A DNA stretch of 55,823 bases from assembly GCA_004802725.1 (NCBI GenBank), contig SGPM01000171.1, positions 1-55,823 on the forward strand, in the 5' to 3' direction. How positions within the stretch are numbered: position 1 is the stretch's first letter; each line of letters opens with the position of its first letter. This document shows positions 12,010 through 22,641 of this stretch, in pieces. Below the pieces are notes generated by a model. It was not told where the DNA came from. It ran no database searches and saw nothing but the letters and a program-made list of their open reading frames with translations. The translations under genes were made by a program, and so were the position numbers. The stretch is from Antrodiella citrinella (lineage: Eukaryota; Basidiomycota; Agaricomycetes; Polyporales; Steccherinaceae).

Positions 12010-13817
12010 GTTGAAGACGGCTGATAGTGGGACGAAGTAACGTTCGAGGACAAGCCTGAATCCGGGTTCCCCGAGTTTGAGCCAGGATGTATTCATATAC
12101 CCTCAAGGCTTCTCCGCACAATAAGGTTGTGCCAGATCCGCTCCAAGCCTCTTCCGAAAGTGGCATGGTATGTAGACAAGTAGACAATTTATGAGTCAAA
12201 TGTCACTCTGATGTCAGAAATAGCCTTCACGGTAGCACTGGAAATTTCTTCACCGCATAACCTAGAGAGAGCAACCTATGGTCACAGATATGGAGACGGC
12301 GCGCCGCCTGTCGAGGCAAGACCTTAGGCACGGGAGCAGGGAAGTGAAGTTATGCAGCAAGGATGAAGTTGGACGGACTCCGAAGGAGTGTCGGCCTCAG
12401 GGCAAGGACCACATCCTGACCTGTGACTAGTGTCAGTGATCTGCTTCCAATCTGCTTCTCCCGCATGGAATCTTCAAGCTGATTCCTGAATACCATCTAC
12501 AGAATCCAGACCAGACCGTCACACTTGGGAGAGGGACAAGAACCGAGATTCAGTCTGCGTGCAAAGAGGACGTAATTGATTTCAACAACTTGAACAGTGA
12601 CCGACCGAGAAAGTTGCACGCCACGCCATCGTGTTCCAGGTTCTCGCCATCATGGTGCTCTCAAAGCAGTGGATCAGCACACACAGCCGTCTTGGCCCAT
12701 GTCTAAGAACTACATGTCTAACAACTGGACTGAACCAGGAGTATAAGTGATATTGGGAAAGGGGCAATAGAAAAGTCACCCACCATTCTAATACCGTGAA
12801 CTCGGAGTCTTGAAAGTTCTTGCTTCAGCCACCGTGACACAGCGCGCGTTCCGTCGGCGAGAAGGTCTTGAAGTCCACACTTAACGAACACCACGGCTGG
12901 CTTAAGTATTGGCTGATCGGAAGTCTGAGAGGTGGGGTGATTTAAGCTTTATGCATGATGTATGGTGCGTGCGTTAGGTGCTGTTATGGGGGGTGGAGTT
13001 TCGGGACCGCTCGTCCCAGTCATCTCGTGGGGTCTGTTGGGCACGATGATGGGATGCTGAGATGACGTTGAGAGTGATCTCAGTGGTCGTCGAGGCCTCC
13101 AAGGACCAACAAGACAAGCATGGTCGTCACGGTCAGCCCACAAAAGCTTCAGTAAAAGATCTGAAGAACCGCAGGGCAAGTAAGAGCAACTGCACGTAGT
13201 GACAAGACGTATTTACCAGTGGCATAGTTTTGGCCATTCTTCAGCATGTTGTTGTGCTCAGCCTGGAAGCAAGATGCAAGGTAAAAGTTAGGTAAATCGC
13301 CCTCAGGCTCCCAAGAACATCCTTCCGATCATGAAGCGTGCCCATCCAGGACTGCTTTCTGGCAGAATGTGTAGCACATCGCCACCAACACCCCCGCGTC
13401 TAAATGAAACGATACTGCAGCTCGATTATTGCATCACATACTGACCAGCCATACATAATGCAGGAGGAGAGGCGGACAAAGTCATCACACCTCACAAAAT
13501 ACGAGAAGAAAAATGGTATCTCACGAGCGAGCGGAGATATATGAACTTGCCAAGGGTATAAAGTAAACAGCCGGAAAGCGAGTGACGGTTGGGATGGGGT
13601 AACAATCGAGAGGGTGTGGGTGGAGTGTGATAGGGAGGGGAGGGAGACAAGATGGGAAGCGGACGTTTATATCCAAGAAAACAGCTTCTTCTTCTCTTCG
13701 CTTTCCTTTCTCGTCAACGGAACAACAACAAAGCAACAACAAGCTCGACAACTCGACCCGACACTCCTCGCCCTAAACCCGAGCCCACGATAAAGGATGG
13801 GGGTGGTGCGCTCAGAA
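12010..13817. other. 1.8-kb intergenic region
   Basis: No intact gene is seen. It contains the relic at about 12836-12900. The other open frames (12582-12779, 12949-13179 and 13521-13751, all -) have no recognisable domain. Confidence 0.5.
12836..12900 (-). pseudogene. Relic of a third Cys6/coiled-coil paralogue
   Basis: On the minus strand this stretch reads VDFKTFSPTERAL, close to the N-terminal block of both neighbours (VDFGTFSPTERTL and VDFNTFNATERAL). An extra base just upstream breaks the frame, and the rest of the gene is not found. It is best read as the remains of a third tandem copy. Confidence 0.6.
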
Positions 13818-14725
13818 TCAGAGCATGTAGACAGCGGCCGCGAGGGCACCGACGACAGCGCCAACGGAGCTGATCAGGGTGTGCGACGCGTCGGAGGAGG
13901 GGCTGAGGATACCGCCCGAGAGACCACCGGCAGCCTGGACGGCGCCCGACAAGAAGGTAGCACCGCAGGTGCTCGTAACGCTCGTGTAGAGTGCGCTCTG
14001 ACCGTTGAGGATCTTGCTCTGGGTCAGTCCGGGCGCGTAGGGGGTGTCGGACTCCCAGCTGACGAACGAGGTGAGCACGGTGCGTGCGCACGAGGTGCAT
14101 AGCTGGGCTTTGGGGGTGGAGGCTTGGAGGAGGAGGAATGCGATATTGTTGTCGGCGAAGGTGTCGGAGTTGGGGGACAGGACAGCTTGGGCACCGGAGC
14201 CAACGTTGGTGTAGAGAGAGCTGACTGCGATCTTTCCGGGTGTTTGGCCGACGCAGTAATCGCCCGAGTCGTCCTTGGCGCATGCAGCTTGTTGGAAGGG
14301 GATGAGGGTATACAGGGTATCGTAGAGCTGGACAACGTTGTCGTTCTTGCTTGACGTCAACTCGGCCGTGCATGCAGCGTAGAAGTCTGAGACCTTCGTG
14401 CGAACGGTCTGCTCATTGCACGAAACTGCACAGAGGGTTCCGAGTGCGGACTGAATAGCGGACGAGGAGGGGGTTGCTGTCGCGTTGAGGAACTGAGCGG
14501 TCGCACTGATGATGGGGCCGGTGCAGGACGCGAGGCTCGTGTCGTTATCAAATGACGTGAGGAACGTAGTGCAACCGCTGGAGATGCCTGCGGGAATGAG
14601 AGCCTGGTGGTAGAGGTCAGCGTGCTCGTGCTCCGAAAGCATGATACTGATTGAGATTTGCTCACCGAAGGTGCGGCGCTGACGAGAGCGGCGGCGATGA
14701 GGGAGATGGCAGCGAAGGACTTCAT
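13818..14725 (-). CDS. Secreted GPI-anchored DUF7729-type protein
   Basis: Two exons, 14725..14666 and 14603..13818; 281 residues. Exon 1 encodes a signal peptide (MKSFAAISLIAAALVSAAPS). The mature part has regularly placed cysteines (SSGCTTFLTSF, SLASCTGPI, LCAVSCNEQTVR, YAACTAEL, CAKDDSGDYCVG, CTSCARTVL), which I recognise as the fungal DUF7729 pattern. It ends in a Ser-rich stretch and a hydrophobic tail (VGAVVGALAAAVYML), indicating a GPI anchor. The acceptor used is CCAG before GCTCTC; a later CAG would shift the frame. Likely a cell-wall or surface protein of unknown biochemical role. It is transcribed divergently from the HD-domain gene. Confidence 0.85.
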
Positions 14726-15628
14726 CTTGGAGGGAACGAGGGTAACGTCGAAAGAGTGTACTGGTTGAGTATGTCGAGGACGACGGGGAGAAGGACGGGG
14801 GCGACGACGACGGAGACGAGGTGAACGTTGGGAAGAGAGGACAGTGGACGACGACAAAGGCAAAAGATGAAAACACGCGAGGGTCTGGGCCCGTGACTGT
14901 TTGTTGCCACGACAACACAAACAAATACAATCAGCGCCAAGACAAACGTGGCTGACGAGGTACCTGGCAGTTGACGTCGTTCCCAGAGGTCGCGTCGTGT
15001 TGAACACATCGCGCGCGTTGATCGTTGCTCGTTGTCCATCGAACACGGGCGTGACGGATCATCTGAGAACAGTATTCTCTAAACACGGTTGACAGCTACG
15101 GCTTGTCATCTGCCCTCTCGTGACCTTTTCTTCATGCTGACCACACGTCGCAGTACAGCTGGATCACGATATTGAACGATCGGTCAAGCTCTTATACAGC
15201 TCCTTAAGTATATACAAAGCTTCGCGGGACCCTCGGGGCGTATGTCAGTAGTTGTAAGCCTCCCCGAGCGCGGACGCAGAGTATCAACCTCACACTTGAG
15301 TGTCTCCGACTCGCAACCGACTCGCTCGACGCACTGCATCGATCGATTCAATTTCGTTGACACAGCTTTGGGAGGTAGGACACACCGTGCATTGGACTCT
15401 GGACCCTCGCTGAGCAAGCTGTGAACGCCCCCGTGCGTTAGGGTCGATCATGCGACCACGCAGCTATCCCACTTGCCGCTGACACCACTTCGATGATAAA
15501 ATCTGGGTCCGGGTTTGCACCTCTGTTCCTTTCTTCTCTAGATCTTATAAAGGTCGACATTCATTCGATCGTGTCCGTACCTCCTCGTCTTTCTTCCTCA
15601 TCCCCACCACACACCTGTATCCATTATA
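14726..15628. other. Divergent promoter region
   Basis: About 900 nt between the DUF7729 gene (-) and the HD-domain gene (+). No gene is seen; the open frames here are mostly pyrimidine-rich leader and antisense reading. Confidence 0.5.
15546..15552 (+). promoter_or_regulatory. TATA box (TATAAAG)
   Basis: TATAAAG lies 83 nt upstream of the ATG at 15629 and is followed by a CT-rich leader, a common fungal promoter layout. Confidence 0.6.
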
Positions 15629-16624
15629 ATGTCCAACGAAGACCAGAACGTCACCTTCTACGGGTTCACTGCCGTCCCCAGAGATCCGGAGGTGCTCTTC
15701 AAGGACCACCCCACCGCGAGCGGACCCAACCCTAAGCAGGACTTGTTCACGGTGAAGGATATCCCCCTCCCAGACTCGCCCCTCGTCAAAGAAGTCCAAG
15801 AATTCGTCCGTGTGAGTTCTCTCAGGGGTTGACTTGATAATCCCAAGTGCGCTTCGGACTGACCAGTGGGTGTCGTTATCAGAAAGAGCTGAACGAGCAG
15901 ACCTTCAACCACAGTCACCGCGTATACATCTACGGTACGCGTCCTCTTCGTGTCTTGCACCACATATGCCTTCTGATAAACGGATGCAGGTACCGCGCTC
16001 GTGAAGACCCACTTCCCCGCATGGTCCTACGACAATGAGACGTACTTCCTCGCATGCCTGTTGCACGATATCGGCACGGCGGATCGGTTCCTCGCGACGA
16101 CCAAGATGTCGTTCGAGTTCAAGGGCGCCATCGTCGCGCGGGATCTCATCCTCTCCCTTAAGGGTCACGAAGACCAGGCAGATAGCGTGTGCGACGCGAT
16201 CATTCGGCACCAGGATATCTTTGTGAAGGGCGGGAACATCACCACGGTTGGGCAGATCTTACAGTTGGCTACAATTCTGGGTGAGCACTTCTGTATTTCT
16301 GGAGGTGTAAGCCGTGGTGCTGATTCATGCCTGTAGATAACGTTGGACTGTGAGCAAGAACCCGATCTAATGTGAACCGATTAACTGACCTTCTATCACA
16401 GCCGCGCAGACCTCATCCACCCTCAGCTCATCGAGACGACCTGCGCCGCCTTCCCGCGCAAGGGCTGGTCCGAGGTTTTCGCGCAGACGATCCTGAAGGA
16501 AGAGAACCTCAAGCCGTGGTGTCACACCACCTCCTTCGAGGTGACGAACTGGCAGCGCGGCATGTCGAGCCAGTTCGCGACGGATGTCAGGGGCAACCAG
16601 GTCATGGCAAAGTACGATGCTTAG
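15629..16624 (+). CDS. HD-domain protein, cyanamide hydratase-like
   Basis: Five exons: 15629-15811, 15883-15934, 15990-16280, 16337-16349 and 16402-16624; 253 residues, close to the roughly 225-245 of Cah/DDI2 proteins. The HD-superfamily metal ligands are visible: His in [10 protein letters not shown], the HD pair in [14 protein letters not shown], His in RHQDI, and Asp in DNVG. The closing motif is RADLIHP. Cyanamide hydratases of this family convert cyanamide to urea in the cytosol; whether this copy acts on cyanamide cannot be told from sequence. The fourth exon is only 13 nt yet carries the last metal-ligand Asp. The gene stands alone, driven by a TATA promoter. Confidence 0.85.
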
Positions 16625-16961
16625 GTCTTGAGGCGAGGGCGGGACATTGACAAGAGTAGTTGGGATACACGAATGAAATGAGAGATTGTTATTGTTGTAA
16701 ATCATATACATCTGCTTGAATACGTTGACGTGATGTTGTGTACGATGGAAATGTGTGATCCACACGTTGGTTTGGTACGACGTGAAGAGTGAGAGAATGT
16801 AGTCGTGATTTGTTGGTGAGATCGTAATCTTTAATCTCGATCACCAAACGCCTGCCCTAAACTCCTGACTCGCATACAAAATTTCTTCAGCAGCGATATC
16901 GATCGGTCTATCTATCGTCTCTTCCTCGCCGTCCAACTTTTCCTTCACATCCCACTCTAAC
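16625..16961. other. Intergenic, 5' leader of eEF1B gene
   Basis: A 337-nt spacer. Its end is pyrimidine-rich (CTATCGTCTCTTCCTC...), typical of the leader of a highly expressed fungal gene. No gene is seen. Confidence 0.45.
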
Positions 16962-18075
16962 ATGTCTGTCAACTTCTCCAAGCTCGAGGCTCACCTCGCC
17001 ACCAGGTCCTACGTCGAAGGGTGAGTTTCTTCTTTCTCGTTCTTGCGAGTTCCCCTTTCCAGCCTACATATTTTGTGTGGCTGGTCTGCGTGATGATTAC
17101 TACGCTATGGTCCGTGTTTCCAAGAAGCGACTAGACACCGCTGCTCCTCATGCCGAAAACCAATCTAACCTAGCCCTCTGACACCATCTTCCTCTCTTGT
17201 TCTTCTCTCAAAAACATGAACTCACATCACCTCGGTCTGCAGGTACACCCCCTCCCAGGCAGACGTCGCCGTCTTCAAGGCCATCACCGCCGCCCCCTCC
17301 GCCGCCGCCAACCCGGCCGTGAGCAGGTGGTACACCCACATCAAGTCGTACACCGCCGAGTTCGACTCCCTCTCTGGCTCCAGCACCGCCGGTGACGCCT
17401 TCTTCGGCTCCGCCGCTCCCGCCGCTGCGAAGGCAGAGGAGGAGGACGACGATGATGTCGACTTGTTTGGAGACGACGATGAGGAGGAGGACGCGGAGGC
17501 GGAGAGGGTCAAGGCGGAGCGCGTTGCGGCGTACCAGGCGAAGAAGGCCAACAAGCCCAAGACTATCGCCAAGGTTCGCACCTTCCTCCTGTCCTTCTGT
17601 AGTCTTCTTCCCTGTACCTGTCATTATTGTCCAATATATCCGTTTATCTGTCGTCTTTTGTTGTCGTGAACGTCGCGTTAACGTTCATGTTTTTCAACCA
17701 ACAGTCTGTCGTGACTTTCGAAGTTAAGCCTTGGGACGATGAGACCGACATGGCCAAGCTCGAGGAGAGCGTGCGTTCTATCGTACAAGAGGGTCTCGTC
17801 TGGGGTTCCTCCAAGCTCGTCCCCATCGGTTACGGTATCAAGAAGCTCCAGATCACCATCGTCATCGGTGCGTACCTAATTGTCTTTTCTTCTTCAGCAC
17901 AATCTCACATTTGTTGTTGCAGAGGACGAGCTCGTGTCGCTCGATGACCTCCAGGAGAAGGTCCAGGAGTTCGAGGACTTCGTTCAGAGCACCGATATCG
18001 CTGCCATGCAGAGTGAGTCCCACCTTCTGTGTTCTATTGGTTGTGTGCTTATCACAATCGTTTATAGAACTGTAA
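16962..18075 (+). CDS. Translation elongation factor eEF1B beta/alpha subunit (EF-1 beta)
   Basis: Exons 16962-17020, 17243-17573, 17705-17867, 17923-18012 and 18068-18075 give 216 residues, normal for the family. The N-terminal GST-C-like part reads [15 protein letters not shown]. It is followed by an acidic central hinge ([19 protein letters not shown]) and the conserved guanine-exchange domain ([56 protein letters not shown]). The protein ends in DIAAMQKL, the canonical eEF1B C-terminus; Lys-Leu-stop comes from an 8-nt last exon. It is the nucleotide exchange factor for eEF1A. The first intron is long (222 nt), as is common in highly expressed fungal translation genes. Confidence 0.95.
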
Positions 18076-18430
18076 GCGTGTAAGATGCGGTTTGAAGAGT
18101 CAGGCGTAGTATAGAACAAAACAAATGTTGTATTGGATGATTTAGAAATGAATTGTATTGGGGGTATATTGCTGCCGCTTGTTGTACATGAGTTACGACA
18201 TACGTGCGCTATCGATATCACTGCGGGACATGTCGTATTCCCGACGAAGTCGTATAAGTACGAAGAGCAGGAAGACTGCAGGTGGTGAAGATCCCACGCA
18301 GGGATACATACCAGCCTACCGTGACCAGCGCTGAAGCAGAGAGGGTATCGTTTCGTACAAAGGGGAGGACGCCGGGACACAAGGGACACGTATTGAGACA
18401 GTAAGAGTAGGACAAATTTTCGAAGAAGAC
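18076..18430. other. Convergent 3' flanks
   Basis: A 355-nt spacer between the 3' ends of the eEF1B gene (+) and an F-box gene (-). No gene is seen. Confidence 0.45.
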
Positions 18431-19763
18431 TCAGACGTCGACGTGAGCATTTCGCCCCCGGCCCGCAGCAGGATGCGTACTTTTCAGAATCCGATCAAGA
18501 CCGATCTCGCCGAGGTCTGCGGCAACCACACGCCCTTGCCGGTCAACCGGCCTGAGCATATCGACCGGGAGCCGCACATCCAGCTCGCACAGGAAAGGAT
18601 GATGCCGCGACAAAGTATTAGTGTCGTCGACGGCCTTCCACTTTTCCGCCAGCCTCAGACGGTCTGTGTCTTCCCATTTCCAGTCCATGCCCTGCATATC
18701 GATCGTGACCACGTGGAAGAAGTCGTAGGCGGCGAGGCGCGACAAGACGGTCTCCACTGTAGTGACGAAGTCGAGCGGATCGACGGTGGACGTAAATGGA
18801 CGGCATAGTAAGTGCCTTCCTGAGCAATGAGTAAGTGTTACATGTCAGATAAGTGAGGAAATGCGACCAGACGCCAAGAGACATACCAAAATCATTTTCG
18901 GACATGATGATCGTCATACACTTCGGTGTGTTCAGCGTGATTAGTATAATGACCATTTTGTGCTGCGTGATTCGACATTCCCTAGAACAGCGTACAGATG
19001 CGCGACCAGGTGTGGTGCGAAAGGGTGTTCAGAAGGGTGTTTGGAAGTCCTCGCTTCCTCAACGGAAAGCGTGATGTAGTCCAACGCCGGGCACAACAAC
19101 ATCCACTTGTTCGGAAAGCGCGTCAGATTTGTCCACGAAGCAAAGCTTGCCTCTAAAAACGCGAGCCAGACGTTTCGATCAGGGAGGTCCTCCAGGCTGT
19201 CCCTGCCCGCGGGAGACGGCACGTCACATAGATGGAGATACAGGTGTTCTACTTTCAATGCGTGCACGAAAGAAGAAAGCTCTGCAACGCTGCGGAATGT
19301 GGCGTCGTGAAAGGCCGCTGCTTGAACAGAAGCGCTGGGCGATACAAGCGGCCAACGTGAGTAATATGATACGTCGTTGGCTGTGATATCTACTGTTATC
19401 GATGTCGCGCAAAGAGATTTCGGAGAGACTGCGGAGAGGAACGCAGCTACAGAAGACGAATGGGACAAGGCAGGCCCATTCTTGGCGGGAGCATGACGGC
19501 GATAGCCATAGATGGTCATCGTGCGGAGCGATTTTTGGTACAGCGGCGAGGCAACGATGATGGTAGCCAGAAGTTCGAAGTCATAGAAACGGAGGTTGGG
19601 AGAGAGGGCTCTGTGGATATGAAGCCTCGAGTGGGGGAACCATGCGCGACACACGGCAGACGAGCGACGGAAAGTCGAACGAACCGGGTCCTGCGACGGC
19701 GTCGATGATTGTTTCCCAGATTTCCGTGGGTAGCTCAGCGCAACCGCCGACGCCTTCCATCAA
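18431..19763 (-). CDS. F-box protein (possible frameshift)
   Basis: The start encodes an F-box: CAELPTEIWETIIDAVAG. Downstream exons are about 19654..19007, 18962..18887 and 18819..18431, joined in frame (44- and 67-nt introns). They give an LRR-like C-terminal part, including WKWEDTDRLRLAEKWKAVDD. The block WFPHSRLHIHRALSP, which normally follows the F-box in this agaric family, is in a frame one base off from the F-box start. There is no splice site between them (about 19640-19665). This is either a one-base error in the assembly or a disrupted gene. The product would recruit targets to an SCF ubiquitin ligase. It is divergent from OXA1, with 246 nt between the starts. Confidence 0.65.
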
Positions 19764-20009
19764 GAGTTTTGCAGCAGTGCTTTTGCTACTCAGTGAACTT
19801 GAAGCTTGAACTTGAACCGTTAAAGAAAGTGCTGTACTACTACTACGCTTAACAAACGCTCAATCCATATTTTTAATTTACAAATAAGGTTATGTAACTC
19901 TTTTGTGAGAAAATAAACATTTCCGTTTTCACGTGGCACTATTAGAGTCTCTTGGTCAGTTTGGTTGCAACTCTACGTGTAGTCACTCACCTTCTGCTAT
20001 CGGGTCGGA

Positions 20010-21510
20010 ATGCTTCGTTCCACTGGGCTATGTTTTACAGGCAGGCTGGGAGGTATCGAAAGAGTAGGAAGCAGCGCCAGGTATGTCACAAAATCTCTTA
20101 TAATCTTGCTGTCTACACGCTAAGCACAAACACACTCACCAGGATACTCCGGTACGCCGGTGCACCTCTCCAGTCTCGGTCGTTGTCACTTGCTTCGTCA
20201 CAAGTAAGTTCTACACGTGCACCGAAGCTATATACTGAGACGAGGCGTAGCGTGGCAGGTCAAATTTCCTACCACATAACCAGCCTGCACTTCCCGGGAG
20301 GAGGAATTACTGGTGGTCTTCAGCACCAATTCCTCCCCCAGCAACTCCAATTGCACCCGTGGTAGAGACAGCGGTCGCCGTGAACACTTCAGCACTGGAT
20401 AATGTAGTAGCCGCGAGCTCAGCGCCCGTAACCGACGCCGCGTTCGTCCCAGACGTCCCAGCAATCGTCGACGCGCCCGGATTCGTAGAAACCACCCTCT
20501 CATCCCTCCCCGACCCCTCTCTCCTCGGCCCTCTGCAGTACGGCGACCTCGCCGCACTCGGATTGGCATCCTGGTCCCCATCGGGTTTCTGCGTCTGGGG
20601 AATGGAAATCCTACAGGTCTCCACCGGCATGCCGTGGTTCTGGACCATCGTCGGCGCAGGCCTGCTCTCCCGCGTCCTCCTGTTCCCTCTGAGCGTCATC
20701 ACCATGAAGCAAAGCGTCGCGCTCATACCGTACCAGCCGGAGGTCAACGCGCTCCGCCTAGACATGGTCAAGGCCCAGCGGAGTGGGGACCCGCTGCAGA
20801 TGCAAAAAGCTGTGCTGAAGCAGAGGGTGCTGTATGAGAAGATTGGGGTCAGCATGCCTGTGATGATGACGGCGCCGTTCATGCAGCTGCCTGTCACTCT
20901 GGGTATGTTCTTCGGTATCAAGAGTATGTGTGAACTGCCCTTGGAACAGCTGAAGTGGAGTGGGCTTGAGTTCCTGCCTGATCTGACTGTTACCGACCCG
21001 ACGTACATTCTGCCCATCGTCGCGACGATAGCGATGAACGTCCAATTGACCGTGCGTAGCTTCGTAATTTCTACCAGAGTGCATGCGCTGAATATAAACG
21101 TTCGTTCTGTAGGCGGGTATGCAAGACATGAGTGCAGCACCTCAAATGCCGCATATCATCAACTTCTTCCGTGTGCTCTCCCTAGTCGGTATTTACTTCA
21201 TGGCAACACTGCCTTCCGTAAGTACATCCCCCACCCACGCCATGACTTGAAACCAAACTCACTTACACCCTCCGTTCAGGGCGTCGTGGTATACATCACC
21301 ACCAGTATCATCGCCATGGTCGCCCAAACCTTCCTTCTCCGTGTCTCCTTCGTCCGCCGCGCCCTCGGGGTCCCCGTCCTCGCCAAGGGCACCGGCAACA
21401 AGCCCGCGAGCATGATGGAGTCGGTGGAGTATGCGAAGAAGTTCTTCAGCGAGAAGATGGAGGATGCGAAGCAGGATGCTATCAAGGCGAGGACGAAGGG
21501 TAGGAAGTGA
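20010..21510 (+). CDS. OXA1: Mitochondrial inner-membrane insertase OXA1
   Basis: Exons 20010-20080, 20143-20203, 20251-21051, 21113-21217 and 21280-21510 give 422 residues, a normal Oxa1 length. The N-terminus is Arg/Ser/Leu-rich without acidic residues (MLRSTGLCFTGRLGGIERVG), a mitochondrial presequence. The YidC/Oxa1 core follows: STGMPWFWTIVGAGLLSRVL, QPEVNALRLDMVKAQRSGDP, GVSMPVMMTAPFMQLPVTLG, AGMQDMSAAPQMPHIINFFR, then a last membrane span. It has a basic coiled C-tail (FFSEKMEDAKQDAIKARTKG) of the kind that contacts the mitoribosome. It inserts mitochondrially encoded and conserved-sorted proteins into the inner membrane. The start at 20010 is chosen because exons 1-3 join in phase to give the presequence. 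Confidence 0.94.
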
Positions 21511-22641
21511 TCTTATACCGAGACGGTTAGGGTGACAAAATTATGAGTACTTAGATCTATAGCTATAGCTTAATCGTATCCCCACTCTATAGTGCATTAT
21601 TGCAGAGGTATACCTTCTCGTCGGGCTGCTTCAGTCTCCGAAATCCACACTGGCACGGAAGCCACTGTGACAGCAACTGTCAGCAAGTATATTGTGTGCG
21701 CCGAAGCGTCTAGTCCGTCGTAGTATAATGAGTGTAGGGTAATGAACGATGGTAGGTCGGAATGTTGGGATGGTTCAGTCCGTTGAGCGTAATGAATGAT
21801 GAGTCGTCGGAACGTTGTAATGAATGTGGGTTTGTGAATGTTCGTGTGTATGAGAGTCCGTTTCGTGAGATGCATGAAAACGTGGATGTCAATCCTTGGA
21901 AGGACCGACGGATGCAGGGGAAGGAAGGAAGGAAGGGAAGAAGGTAAGAAGGTAAGGAAAGGAAGGAAGGGGGAAGAAGAGGAGGAGGAGGAAGGGGCAG
22001 AGAAAATCCAGAGTCCGGGCGCAGTTGAATGAACGTCGAACCCTAGAAAAACATAAATGAGAAAGAGAAGGAGGGTGTAGAGTATGTGGAAAAAATGTTG
22101 GCCACCTGGAGCGGTAACCGGACAACAAGGGGGCAGGGGAGCAGAAAGAGGAAGTCAAGCATATAACAGGTGCGCCATTCACCTCTATTGAAACAGGTGC
22201 ATGGATGCATGAAGAAGGAGGGGAAGGAGTAAGAAGGATAACTAGGGGCATTAATAAGGCGGAAAGAAAAGGATATTGCATATGAACGGAACGACAGACG
22301 ATGAAAAGAGAAGGAGTAAGAAAGGGAAAGGGAAGAAAGAAAGAGGTGTCAAGTATGCACAATTAAAATGTGAAAGTATGAGATGGGCATGAATGTGTAT
22401 GTGGGGTTTTATATGGTATGAATGCATCTAGAAGTTTTGTCGGATGATGTGAAGGTATGTGGGTGCATGTGTGCGGAAATGTGATGATGTAGGCAAATGG
22501 ACCAAGTGCACAAAGATGGACTGATGAAGAGTAGAGAAAGTGGTGTGCAAATCGCAGGAAGAAAGAAAGGAATAATCGCGAAGTGCCAGCAAAATGGGGT
22601 AGCATAAAATCGATCCAAAGGTCCGTGGCGTATGTAGATCC
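21511..22641. other. Intergenic region with strong purine bias
   Basis: No gene is seen. From about 21900 to 22620 the plus strand is very rich in A and G (runs such as GGAAGGAAGGAAGGG and AAGAGGAGGAGG). This is not protein coding and lies between the 3' ends of OXA1 and the next minus-strand gene. Confidence 0.6.

Noticed and set aside
13714..14373. 219-codon minus frame (and a plus frame at 13797-14102) over the DUF7729 gene
   Set aside because: Arg/Pro-rich shadows of the GC-rich coding sequence; the spliced DUF7729 frame explains the region with a signal peptide, regular cysteines and a GPI tail.
19952..20365. 137-codon plus frame before OXA1
   Set aside because: It reads through OXA1 introns in another frame; the spliced OXA1 leader accounts for this stretch and gives a mitochondrial presequence.
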